Source: Phycisphaerae bacterium (lineage in GTDB: Bacteria; Planctomycetota; Phycisphaerae; UBA1845; Fen-1342). Taken from it: 19,365 nt of DNA. A program made the position numbers and the translations under genes. The DNA lies in contig JAGVEP010000399.1 in assembly GCA_020058145.1 (NCBI GenBank), positions 1 through 19,365 of the forward strand, in the 5' to 3' direction. Under the pieces are notes generated by a model, which had not been told where the DNA came from, searched no databases, and was given only the letters and a program-made list of their open reading frames with translations. Positions 7,438-15,184 of the stretch are shown piece after piece (the first letter of the stretch is position 1; every line of letters begins with the position of its first letter).

Positions 7438-10400
7438 ATGATCAACGCACTGATACGCTGGTCGCTCTCCAACCGTCTCGCCGTGCTCATTGTTTGCTGC
7501 GCGCTCCTGCTCGGCGGCGCGTACATCACCGTCAACATGCCGGTGGACGTCTTCCCCGACCTGACGGCTCCGATGGTCACGATCCTGGTCGAGGGCCGCG
7601 GCATGGCCCCGGAAGAGATGGAGACGCTGGTTACGTTCCCGCTCGAGACCGCCGTCAATGGCGCCGCCGACGTGCGCCGCGTGCGGTCGTCCACGGCGGT
7701 GGGCTTCTCCACCATCTGGGTGGAGTTCGAGTGGGGCACGGATATTTACCGGGCGCGACAGACCGTCACCGAACGGATCGCGCCCGTCACCGACCGCCTG
7801 CCGGAGAATGTCAAGCCGCCCATCCTGGCGCCAATGTCGTCGGTCATGGGCGAGATTCTGTTCGCCTCCGTGACCTCCGCGCGACACACGCCGCAGGAAT
7901 TGCACACCTTCGCCAGCACGGACATCCGGCGGCGGATCCTCTCCGTCCCCGGCGTGGCAGAGGTCGCATTATTCGGCGGCGACGTGAAGCAGTATCAGGT
8001 GGTCCTGTCCCCGGCGCTGCTCCAGGCCTATCGCATCAGCATCACCGAGGTGGCCAGCGCCGTGCGTCGCTCGAACGAGAATGTCGCCGCCGGTTTCCTG
8101 GTCGAGGGTGGGCAGGAGTCGATCCTCCAGGGCGTCGGCCGTGTCAGGTCCGTCGCCGAGATCGCCGAGACTGTCGTGGCACTACGCAACGGCACGCCGA
8201 TCAAGGTCAAGGACTTGGGCACGGTGATGTTGGGCTCGGCGATTCGCCGTGGAACGGGCTGGGCGTCGCGGCGGGGTCCGAACTGGGAGCCCATCGTCGA
8301 GCCGGCCGTCGTCATGGCCGTGCTCAAGCAGCCCAACGCGAACACGCTCGACGTCACGGAGAAGCTGGATCGCGCTTTCGACGAGATTCAGGCGACCGTC
8401 CCGGACGGGATGGTCATCAACAAGAAGCTGTTCCGGCAGGCCGACTTCATCAACACGTCGGTGAAGAACACGATTGAGGCCCTGCGTGACGGCGGCATCT
8501 TCGTGATCATCGTCGTCGTGCTGTTCCTGGCCAGCCTGCGCGCCAGCTTCATCACGCTACTGGCCATTCCGCTTTCGCTCGTGACGGCGATTGTGACGCT
8601 GCGGGCCTTCGGGGCCAGCATCAACACCATGACGCTCGGCGGCATGGCCGTCGCCATCGGGGCCCTGGTCGATGACGCGATCATCGACGTCGAGAACATC
8701 ATTCGCAGATTGCGGGAGAACGCGGCCCTGCCTGAAGAGCAACGCAAACCGGCTATCGAAGTGATCTACAAGGCCAGTGTCGAAGTCCGCGCGTCGATCG
8801 TCTTCGCCACGCTGATCATCATGCTCGTGTTCGTGCCGCTGCTGTTCCTGTCGGGCGTCGAGGGTCGACTGTTGCGTCCGCTGGGCATCGCTTTTGCGGT
8901 TTCGTTGGCGGCATCACTGATTACAGCTCTGACGCTGACGCCGGCGCTGAGTTACTACCTGCTGCCGAACAGCCGAACGGTGCGCAAAGGGCACGAGCCG
9001 TTGATTGTCCGTGTGCTCAAGCGGCTGTACGCCCGGCCGCTGGCGGTGGCGATGCGTCATCCGTGGTGGGTCATCGCCCCCACGATCGTGCTGCTGGTGG
9101 CCGCGGTTTACGGCGCCGGTACGCTGGGCCGCAGCTTTCTGCCCGAGTTCAGCGAAGGGGCGCTGGTCGTCGGCCTGGTCAGTGTGCCGGGCATCTCGCT
9201 GGAGGAGAGCGACCGGCTGGCGCACGTCGTGGAAAACACCCTCATGCAGCACCCGGAGATCGCGGCGATCGGCCGACGGACCGGGCGCGGCGAGGCCGAC
9301 GCCCACGGCATGAACACCGAGGGCAGCGAGATCGATCTCACGCTGGACATGGACGGCCCGGCGCGGCTCGGACTGCCACGGCGGACGCGCGCCGAGCTGC
9401 TCGAAGCACTCCGCGCCGACGTGGCCATCATTCCGGGTGTGCAGGCGACGTTTGGACAACCTATTGGTCACCGCATCGACCACATGCTCTCCGGCACGCG
9501 GGCCAACATCGCCGTCAAGATCTTTGGTGAAGACCTGATCAAGCTGCGTGAGCTGGCCAGGCAGGTCGTAGCCGGCATGCAGACCATTCCCGGCGTCGTC
9601 GATCTGTCGGCCGAGCAGCAGAACGCCATCCCCATTCACCGCGTCGAGTTCGACCGCGCGGCCATCGCGCAGTACGGACTCCAGGTGGAAGACGTCGCGC
9701 AGGCACTACAAACGGCGTTCCGCGGCGACGCGGTCAGCCAGGTGCTGGAAGGCCGCAACTCGTTCGAGCTCGTCGTTCGCGTCGGTGACGTAGCGCACAC
9801 GGATACGTGGACGAACGCCTCCGCCGAGATGGTCGAGCAGGTCCTCGTCGATACGCCATCCGGCGCCAAGGTGCCCCTCAAGGTGCTCGCCCGCATCAGC
9901 CGCGAGCAGGGACCAAATATGATCAGCCGCGAGAAGGCGCAGCGCAAGATCGTGGTGATGTGCAATGTCGCCGACCGCGCGCTGGGCGACGTGGTGGATG
10001 ACATCCGGCAGGCGGTGGCGCAAAAGGTCGAACTGCCGCAGGGCTACTACGTCGAGTACGGCGGACAATTCGAAAGCGCCGAAGAAACGCGCAAGCGGCT
10101 GAGCGTACTCGGCCTGGTCGTGATCCTCGGCATCGGCTTCCTGCTGTACGTCGTGTTCCGGTCGCACCGCGACGCCCTCCTGATCATGGTCAATCTCCCG
10201 CTGGCGCTGATCGGCGGCGTGGCCGGCGTGTACCTGTCGGGCGGCATCCTGTCCGTCGCGTCGGTGATCGGGTTCATCAGCGTGTTCGGCATCGCGGCCC
10301 GCAACGGCATCATGCTCGTATCGCACATCCGCCACCTGCAGCGCTTCGAGGGCGTGGCCGACTTCGCGGAAGCGGTCCGCCGTGGGGCGACGGAGCGGCT

Positions 10401-10662
10401 GGCGCCCATCCTCATGACCGCGCTGGCCGCCGGTCTGGCACTCATTCCGCTCGCCATTGGTGGAGAACAGCCCGGCCGCGAAATCCTGACACCGATGGCG
10501 ATTGTGATCCTCTGCGGATTGTTGTCGTCGACGTTCCTGAACATGGTCGTTGTGCCGGCGCTGTTCCTGCGGTTCGGCAAACCCGCGACGGCCGAGCCGA
10601 CGGTGAGCGTGCAAGACGAGCTGTGGCGCGCCGCGCACGCGATGCCCGCTGCCCCGGTGTAG
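7438..10662 (+). CDS. RND efflux permease, heavy-metal (CusA/CzcA-like) family
   Basis: The 1074-residue inner-membrane proton antiporter starts at an ATG with AAGGAG 8 bases upstream. Length and layout fit the family: TM1 near 12-33 followed by PVDVFPDL, a large periplasmic loop, TM2-TM6, a second TM near 545, a second loop, and TM8-TM12 at about 890-1050. The TM4 motif is VDDAIIDVEN: D412 aligns with the essential Asp of CzcA (D408) and CusA (D405), and E419 with the family Glu. The CzcA-type extra Asp six residues earlier is Ala here, so it is nearer CusA or an uncharacterised HME branch; D413 and D417 are additional acids in the same helix. The substrate, likely a metal ion, cannot be assigned. 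Forms a tripartite pump with the upstream adaptor and an outer-membrane factor, which is incomplete in this locus. Confidence 0.9.
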   Translation: MINALIRWSLSNRLAVLIVCCALLLGGAYITVNMPVDVFPDLTAPMVTILVEGRGMAPEEMETLVTFPLETAVNGAADVRRVRSSTAVGFSTIWVEFEWGTDIYRARQTVTERIAPVTDRLPENVKPPILAPMSSVMGEILFASVTSARHTPQELHTFASTDIRRRILSVPGVAEVALFGGDVKQYQVVLSPALLQAYRISITEVASAVRRSNENVAAGFLVEGGQESILQGVGRVRSVAEIAETVVALRNGTPIKVKDLGTVMLGSAIRRGTGWASRRGPNWEPIVEPAVVMAVLKQPNANTLDVTEKLDRAFDEIQATVPDGMVINKKLFRQADFINTSVKNTIEALRDGGIFVIIVVVLFLASLRASFITLLAIPLSLVTAIVTLRAFGASINTMTLGGMAVAIGALVDDAIIDVENIIRRLRENAALPEEQRKPAIEVIYKASVEVRASIVFATLIIMLVFVPLLFLSGVEGRLLRPLGIAFAVSLAASLITALTLTPALSYYLLPNSRTVRKGHEPLIVRVLKRLYARPLAVAMRHPWWVIAPTIVLLVAAVYGAGTLGRSFLPEFSEGALVVGLVSVPGISLEESDRLAHVVENTLMQHPEIAAIGRRTGRGEADAHGMNTEGSEIDLTLDMDGPARLGLPRRTRAELLEALRADVAIIPGVQATFGQPIGHRIDHMLSGTRANIAVKIFGEDLIKLRELARQVVAGMQTIPGVVDLSAEQQNAIPIHRVEFDRAAIAQYGLQVEDVAQALQTAFRGDAVSQVLEGRNSFELVVRVGDVAHTDTWTNASAEMVEQVLVDTPSGAKVPLKVLARISREQGPNMISREKAQRKIVVMCNVADRALGDVVDDIRQAVAQKVELPQGYYVEYGGQFESAEETRKRLSVLGLVVILGIGFLLYVVFRSHRDALLIMVNLPLALIGGVAGVYLSGGILSVASVIGFISVFGIAARNGIMLVSHIRHLQRFEGVADFAEAVRRGATERLAPILMTALAAGLALIPLAIGGEQPGREILTPMAIVILCGLLSSTFLNMVVVPALFLRFGKPATAEPTVSVQDELWRAAHAMPAAPV

Positions 10663-10690
10663 GAAACGCTTAAAGAGGTTGGAACAAGCC

Positions 10691-10993
10691 ATGACATATA
10701 CAAGAAGAACAACCCGACGCGCATACGCATGCGGGTTGTCACTGAGCGCGATCGCCGCGCTCACGGGCTGTGCCACCGTCAAGCCACAGTCCGATTACGC
10801 GCGGACGCGCGCACTAATCACGCAAAGCGCCGGCGTCGCCGCCGTCGCGCCGCCGGATGGCGGGGTGGCCGGCGCAGTCGCAGACGCTGGATGCGGCGTC
10901 ACGGTGACTTGGCCAGGTTCGGAACAAGCGGTAACAGCGGCCAGCAGCCGCAGGCCAACGTGGGCTGCGAAAGTCCGGTACAGCATCGCATGA
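10691..10993 (+). pseudogene. Truncated outer-membrane factor (TolC/CusC-like) lipoprotein, N-terminal remnant
   Basis: Starts at an ATG 28 bases after the permease stop, with GAGG at 10675-10678. The first part is a lipoprotein signal (LSLSAIAALTGC, Cys27) followed by ATVKPQSDYARTRALITQSAG, which is what the mature start of planctomycete CzcC/CusC-type channel proteins looks like to me. After about residue 60 the sequence loses that character and the frame stops at residue 100, where a full outer-membrane factor would have roughly 420-500 residues with two TolC-type helical domains. No other frame continues the match, and the convergent gene begins 13 bases later. Deletion or rearrangement is the likeliest explanation. 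Alternatively it is a genuine small lipoprotein. Confidence 0.5.
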
Positions 10994-11006
10994 TCCTTCT
11001 TTCGGT

Positions 11007-11801
11007 TCACTTCGCGGACGAGCCGGCGACCGGAGTGGTCTCGTCGGCCTGGAGCGACCGCAAGAACCGCCGGCGGAGCTGCGTCAGCGGCCGCGCGATC
11101 AGCCGGTGCAACCGAATCCAGAGGCTGACCCGCGAGACGACACGCTCCTCCGCCGGCGTGAGCAGGTCCGGCCGCAGCCGGCGTTTGTGCTTAAGACAGT
11201 GGTAATAGTCGCCCTGCTGGAACCGCCGCAGGAACCAGCGCACCGGCGGCAGCCGCCGCCAGCCGACCGGCGGCAGCGTGAGCGAGATCTGAAAGTCGAT
11301 GAGGTGCGGTCGGCCGTCGTCGCCGTGGAGAATGTTCTGCCGCTTGTTCAAGTCCACGTACGCGATGTGTCGGCGGTGCAGCTCATGGACCAGTGCCAGA
11401 AGCTCATCGAAGAACGTGTCCGGCACCGTTTCGTAGCGCTCCAGCGGGTGGCCGGGCACGAAGGCGTGCATGAGGCCGGTTGGCCCCACCGGGCCGATCA
11501 AGGCCGGGATACCCGGCAAGTCGTGCGCGGTCTGGTAGAGCGAAAGCTCGCGCCGGCCCAGGAAACGGCCGGCCCAAGTCATCGGGACGCCGAAGAACGG
11601 GTTGGTGCGGTTGATCTTCGCCACCGCGAGGCCGGCCGGTCCGCGATACAGGCCGGTCGCGGCGAAGAAATCGTGTTTGAACGTCTCGACCAACTCGTAG
11701 CCCCCCCCGCCGCAGAGCACTTCTGACGGCAACGTCCCGCCCGGCAGCGCATAGAGCCACGGGTGGCGAACGGCGGGCGGGCGCGAGCAGGTCGGACGCA
11801 T
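11007..11801 (-). CDS. Kinase-fold protein, lipopolysaccharide-kinase/RIO-like
   Basis: A 264-residue protein with the key residues of the protein-kinase fold in the right order: a possible beta-3 lysine K62 (GLAVAKINR), a helix-C-like Glu E85, the catalytic loop YVDLNKRQN (D150, N156) and the metal-binding Asp D169 in LIDFQ in place of DFG. The His before the catalytic Asp is replaced by Val, and the domain is small, both more like the WaaP/Kdo-kinase and aminoglycoside-kinase-like families than eukaryotic-type Ser/Thr kinases. The C-terminal 50 residues are very basic (RLHRLIARPLTQLRRRFLR), possibly for membrane or nucleic-acid contact. Substrate unknown; sugar or lipid phosphorylation of the envelope is inferred. 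The ATG has no Shine-Dalgarno; a TATACT box (complement of 11809-11814) lies only 7 bases upstream, so the mRNA may be nearly leaderless. Confidence 0.75.
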   Translation of the reverse strand: MRPTCSRPPAVRHPWLYALPGGTLPSEVLCGGGGYELVETFKHDFFAATGLYRGPAGLAVAKINRTNPFFGVPMTWAGRFLGRRELSLYQTAHDLPGIPALIGPVGPTGLMHAFVPGHPLERYETVPDTFFDELLALVHELHRRHIAYVDLNKRQNILHGDDGRPHLIDFQISLTLPPVGWRRLPPVRWFLRRFQQGDYYHCLKHKRRLRPDLLTPAEERVVSRVSLWIRLHRLIARPLTQLRRRFLRSLQADETTPVAGSSAK

Positions 11802-11953
11802 AGCGAGCAGTATATCAGCGGCGCGAGCGTGTGCCCGGAGTGGCGAAGCGAGCAGCGCAACGTGACTGCCGAGAGACCGCTTCCGGGTTCCGGCGGCAAT
11901 CCGTCAGATTCGGTACCCGTTAGGTATAGTCGGTTATGTCACTATAAAAGGCG

Positions 11954-11995
11954 TGCGGCACCCTGTGGGTATTGGCGCGGTCTGAGGGTGCCGCA
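11954..11995. repeat. Inverted repeat with 11-bp perfect arms
   Basis: TGCGGCACCCT (11954-11964) faces AGGGTGCCGCA (11985-11995) over a 20-base loop. It lies in the gene-free stretch, far from either coding end, with no T-run, so it does not look like a simple terminator. Confidence 0.6.
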
Positions 11996-12020
11996 GCGAG
12001 TGGAAGCAAATTGTTGTCGC

Positions 12021-12071
12021 CAAAGAGGTTATGGGGCCAGCGCTCGAAGCGCTGGCTACTGACGCTCTTTG
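12021..12071. repeat. Nested palindrome
   Basis: An inner stem GCCAGCGCT-CGA-AGCGCTGGC (12036-12056, 9 bp, 3-base loop) is enclosed by an outer stem CAAAGAG (12021-12027) / CTCTTTG (12065-12071). The 51-base unit looks like a REP-type or miniature palindromic repeat and would fold on either strand. It sits about 80 bases beyond the stop of the minus-strand GT-C/TPR gene and could also help end its transcript. Confidence 0.6.
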
Positions 12072-12152
12072 CCTAGTTAAGTATAACACTTCGCCCGGCA
12101 CTTTCAACTGGGCGCAGGGGCAAAATCGCGCTAAGTTTCGCTAATTGCAGTA

Positions 12153-14786
12153 TTAAGACCTCGGCTCCGGGTCCGATAGCTCGGACCGAACCCGTCGGAC
12201 GAGGTCCAACCACGGCGAATCGGGATGTGCATGGACGAATTCGTCCAGCAACGCTTCGGCTTGGGCACGCCCCGTCGGTGTCGGCGGCATGTGCGCCAGC
12301 ACCGCAGCCTGAACGATCGCGGCCTCCGCGGGCAGTTGGTCGCGTCCCGCCAGGAGTTTCAGCGCGGCTGCGGCGCGGTCGAACTCGCGCGCCTTCGGGA
12401 TCGGCTGCGCGAACGTCGCTCGTCGCACCCATTCGACCGCTTCTGCAGGGTCACCAGCGCGGACGGCGCAGATCGCCAACGCCAGGCAGGCCAGGGGATT
12501 GTCTTCGTCCCCGACCAGCAGCGCCTCGGCTTCCGTTCTGGCGGTCTCCGCCGCCGCCAAGGCCGCGACCCACACGACAAACGACCGGAACTCACGCCGG
12601 CCTGGCTGAAGGCGTAGTGCGGTCCGCCAGGCTGGGACGGAATCCGCGGCCGTGTCGGCTTGCACGCAAACTTCCGTGAGCCCACGTAGCGCCGCATAGT
12701 TCGTCGGATCGTCACGGAGCAAAGCCGCGTAGACCATCCCCGCCTCCCGCCAATGGTGGCTGCGGAGGTGATACTCGGCCAACACGAGGCCGGCCTGGAC
12801 AGCCTGCGCCGGATTGGCCCGGAGCCGCGGGTCATTGAGAACCTCGCCGATCAGTTGGAAGCCCGCGGCGCGGTCGCCGTACCGGATGTAGCACACGGCC
12901 AGCCCGATTCTCGCCGGCAAGGGCGGCAGTTCCGTGGCGGCATCGGCGGCGCTGAACTTCGCGCACGCGTCGGCGTCACGCCCCAGATCGAACATCAACA
13001 TGTAACCATAGTCTGCAAAATGAGTTGCACGCGTCTTGGCGTCAACTGGCAGCAGCAGCTCCGCACGGTCGTAAGCCACGGCGGTTTCGTCGAGACGACC
13101 CAGCGCCCGGTAGGCCTGGGCCAGCCGAACCCAAGTCGTGTATTCCTCCGGCAATAGCTTGTGGGCCTCCTGCGCCTGGGCGAGGCTCTGCTCGGGTAGA
13201 CCGGCACGCAGAAAACGATACGAGAGCCGGCGGTGAAACGGGCCCCGATCATCGGGACCAGGGAAATAGGATGACAGGTGCTCGCAGGTTGCGACGTTGA
13301 ACAGCGTTTCCTGCCACAAGCGCCGGAAGAACACGAGTTGGTCGGCGTTTTTCGGCAGCACCTTAAGATCGCCGCTTGCCAGGGGATGCCACTGGGCAAA
13401 GTCATACGCCGCGGCGAGGGCTTCGAGGCCCCGCGGGTCGCCGGGATAAAGCTGGGCCACACGTTTGGCCCGGCTGATGGACCCGCGCGTCGCGCTGCAT
13501 TGCGGTAGGTCCCACAGCAACATGACGAGACCCAAAGCGCCGGCGATCGGCACGATCCGGTGCCTCGCGCGCGCGGTCGAGGTCGCGGGCGCTGCCGCCA
13601 ACCAGCGCAACAGCGTCACACCGATCACGAGCATGATGCCCATCAGCGGCTGGTACAGATAGCGGTCGACCGCGGCGACTTCGCGGGCCCCGACCAGGCC
13701 CAGTACGGGCAGGAGCAGCGCCCAACACCAGGTCCAGCCGAGAGTAATCAGGCGGGTTTCCGGTAGCTTCCACGAGTGCACCGCGTGCCACCCACTCGCG
13801 AGCGCGAGGGCCAATCCCAGCCAAACCAGCGGGTAGGTCCACCCCGTGCGCGGGTCCGGAAGATGCCAGAAAGTGAGCCACAGCGGTGCGACCAGGTCGC
13901 GGAAGTAAATCCAGACGGCCAGCGCGCTCCGCGCCACGGGATCGCCGAACAGCCCTTTCGAGGCATCCTCCGCGAGTCCGGACCGCGCGCTGGTCCACAG
14001 CGTCAGCGCTGCGCAGGCCACGCAGAGCGCACCGGCGATGTACAGGCGCGGCGACGCGAGCGCGCGGCGCCAGCCGCCGTGGAGCGTTTCGAGCACGAAC
14101 ACAACCAGAATCCAGCCGGGAATGGCTTTCGACAGCATCGCGGCGAGCAACGCGACCACCGCCCCGACAAAGCAGAGCCACTTATTTCGTACGATGGCCA
14201 GGTGGTGCAGCGCAAGCGCCAGCAGCGCGAATGTGGCCGAGAGCAGGTGAGTCCGGCCCATGTCGCTGGCCCACGTCGTAACGAGAGCCGGATGCAAGGC
14301 CCACAAAAACGCGAGGGACCACGCCACCAGCGGTGTCACGGGGCTGGGCGCGGCACTGACAGGGCTCAGCAGGAGCGTGAGCACCCGCCAGAGCAACAAC
14401 GCGTTCAGGGCGTGCAACAAGAGGTCGGTGCGCCGAAAACTGGTCACGTTGCCGCCGGTCAACTCCCACTCGACCGCGTACGTCAGGATCGGCAGCGGCT
14501 GGTACAGGTCCTCGTGAATTCCCGTCAGGATCGCCGCCAGACGGGTCCCGAGCGAGCGCGGACCACCCGCCGGATCGGCGGCCGGATTCACGTCCGGGTT
14601 GTCGACGATGAAGATGAATTCGTCGCCCAGAATCCACGGGGCATCGAGCATTGGCGACCCGGCAACGACCACCGCCGCAACCAGGACGAGTCCGAGGAAG
14701 ACGAGCCGACCGCGCTGCGGCGGCGAGGTGTCCGCGGCCCAGGGCAGGTCGCCGTGGTCCCCGGGCGATGTCGGCGCGGCGTTCAT
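12153..14786 (-). CDS. GT-C-like multi-pass membrane protein with C-terminal TPR repeats
   Basis: The ATG at 14784-14786 gives 877 residues. The frame stays open back into the tRNA gene, but that extension is not plausible as protein. The N-terminal half has around ten membrane segments (first at 28-44) with features of the GT-C/TMTC-like glycosyltransferases: an acidic first loop (GDEFIFIVDNPDV, D55/E56), YQPLPILTYAVEWEL, a HALNALLLWR helix, HPALVTTWASDMGRTHLLSA and VDRYLYQPLMGIMLVIG. The C-terminal half, from about residue 440, is helical and contains TPR-like pairs (e.g. EYTTWVRLAQAYRALGRLDETAVAYDRAELLLP). In TMTC proteins such a layout transfers sugars from lipid carriers to exported proteins; here donor, acceptor and activity are inferred and unproven. 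It is co-directional with the kinase gene downstream, 350 bases away. Confidence 0.75.
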   Translation of the reverse strand: MNAAPTSPGDHGDLPWAADTSPPQRGRLVFLGLVLVAAVVVAGSPMLDAPWILGDEFIFIVDNPDVNPAADPAGGPRSLGTRLAAILTGIHEDLYQPLPILTYAVEWELTGGNVTSFRRTDLLLHALNALLLWRVLTLLLSPVSAAPSPVTPLVAWSLAFLWALHPALVTTWASDMGRTHLLSATFALLALALHHLAIVRNKWLCFVGAVVALLAAMLSKAIPGWILVVFVLETLHGGWRRALASPRLYIAGALCVACAALTLWTSARSGLAEDASKGLFGDPVARSALAVWIYFRDLVAPLWLTFWHLPDPRTGWTYPLVWLGLALALASGWHAVHSWKLPETRLITLGWTWCWALLLPVLGLVGAREVAAVDRYLYQPLMGIMLVIGVTLLRWLAAAPATSTARARHRIVPIAGALGLVMLLWDLPQCSATRGSISRAKRVAQLYPGDPRGLEALAAAYDFAQWHPLASGDLKVLPKNADQLVFFRRLWQETLFNVATCEHLSSYFPGPDDRGPFHRRLSYRFLRAGLPEQSLAQAQEAHKLLPEEYTTWVRLAQAYRALGRLDETAVAYDRAELLLPVDAKTRATHFADYGYMLMFDLGRDADACAKFSAADAATELPPLPARIGLAVCYIRYGDRAAGFQLIGEVLNDPRLRANPAQAVQAGLVLAEYHLRSHHWREAGMVYAALLRDDPTNYAALRGLTEVCVQADTAADSVPAWRTALRLQPGRREFRSFVVWVAALAAAETARTEAEALLVGDEDNPLACLALAICAVRAGDPAEAVEWVRRATFAQPIPKAREFDRAAAALKLLAGRDQLPAEAAIVQAAVLAHMPPTPTGRAQAEALLDEFVHAHPDSPWLDLVRRVRSELSDPEPRS

Positions 14787-14916
14787 GGCGTACTTATCGC
14801 CGGGCACGCCGTGAGCTGCAAGCCGCGGCAGCGAGGATCGCGCTGACACCGTGACGGTCGCGTGATGTGGCTCTCGGCCGGTAACAAACGCCGGCGGGGT
14901 TGTGTCGAAATCTGGT

Positions 14917-14945
14917 TTGACATGCCCGCGCTGCCGTGCCATACT
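14917..14945 (+). promoter_or_regulatory. Promoter of the tRNA-Asp gene
   Basis: TTGACA (14917-14922), a perfect -35 consensus, and CATACT (14940-14945) are 17 bases apart. The predicted start near 14952 is about 42 bases before the tRNA 5' end, a normal tRNA leader. The same 200-base gap must hold the divergent promoter of the GT-C/TPR gene, which I could not pick out. Confidence 0.65.
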
Positions 14946-14993
14946 GCTGGTCTGCGTTGACGGACCGCTCAGCGGTGCGGACGCGGTGCGGTT

Positions 14994-15068
14994 GGGGCCG
15001 TAGCTCAATTGGTCTAGAGCGCCGGCCTGTCACGCCGGAGGTTGCGGGTTCGAGTCCCGTCGGCCTCG
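14994..15068 (+). tRNA. tRNA-Asp (anticodon GTC)
   Basis: A complete cloverleaf can be read. Acceptor stem GGGGCCG (14994-15000) pairs with CGGCCTC (15061-15067) with one G-T wobble, and the discriminator base is G, as expected for Asp. D arm GCTC...GAGC, anticodon stem CCGGC/GCCGG around the loop CTGTCAC (anticodon GTC), T arm GCGGG-TTCGAGT-CCCGT. The 3' CCA is not encoded. The gene's 3' end is the probable integration target of the recombinase encoded 117 bases downstream. Confidence 0.97.
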
Positions 15069-15141
15069 TTGCCCTAACCCTTGCCGAAAGCGGCACTTAA
15101 CGCTTACCTGCCCGCGTCGGGTAGTGCGGCCTGAGAAGTCG

Positions 15142-15165
15142 GAAAAACGGTATGTACCGTTTTTC
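15142..15165. promoter_or_regulatory. Near-perfect palindrome between tRNA-Asp and integrase
   Basis: Arms GAAAAACGGTA (15142-15152) and TACCGTTTTTC (15155-15165) are perfect 11-bp inverted repeats separated by TG. It ends 19 bases before the integrase ATG and just before its GGAGG (15175-15179). It may be an A-stem-T bidirectional terminator that isolates the integrase from tRNA read-through, or a dimer operator or recombinase/excisionase site. Confidence 0.6.
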
Positions 15166-15184
15166 GGGCTGACTGGAGGTCGCA

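Larger units (their letters stand above)
11802..12152. other. Gene-free stretch with two palindromes
   Basis: About 350 bases between the kinase gene and the end of the GT-C/TPR gene with no credible coding frame. It has a lower GC share than its surroundings toward its right part, two strong inverted repeats (listed separately) and the possible TATACT box of the kinase gene at its left edge. Nothing else is recognised. Confidence 0.6.

Noticed and set aside
10729..11205. Overlapping plus-strand frame that could have restored the outer-membrane factor by frameshift
   Set aside because: Its translation is Arg-rich, lacks TolC-type helix patterns, and runs antisense into the kinase gene, so a simple frameshift does not explain the truncation.
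13776..14846. Plus-strand open frame (356 codons) opposite the GT-C/TPR gene
   Set aside because: Composition is Arg/Gln/Pro-rich with no motif; the minus strand shows clear membrane segments and TPR patterns.
14787..15008. N-terminal extension of the GT-C/TPR frame to 15008
   Set aside because: It would run through the tRNA-Asp gene and its promoter and adds no signal or membrane feature; the ATG at 14786 is preferred.
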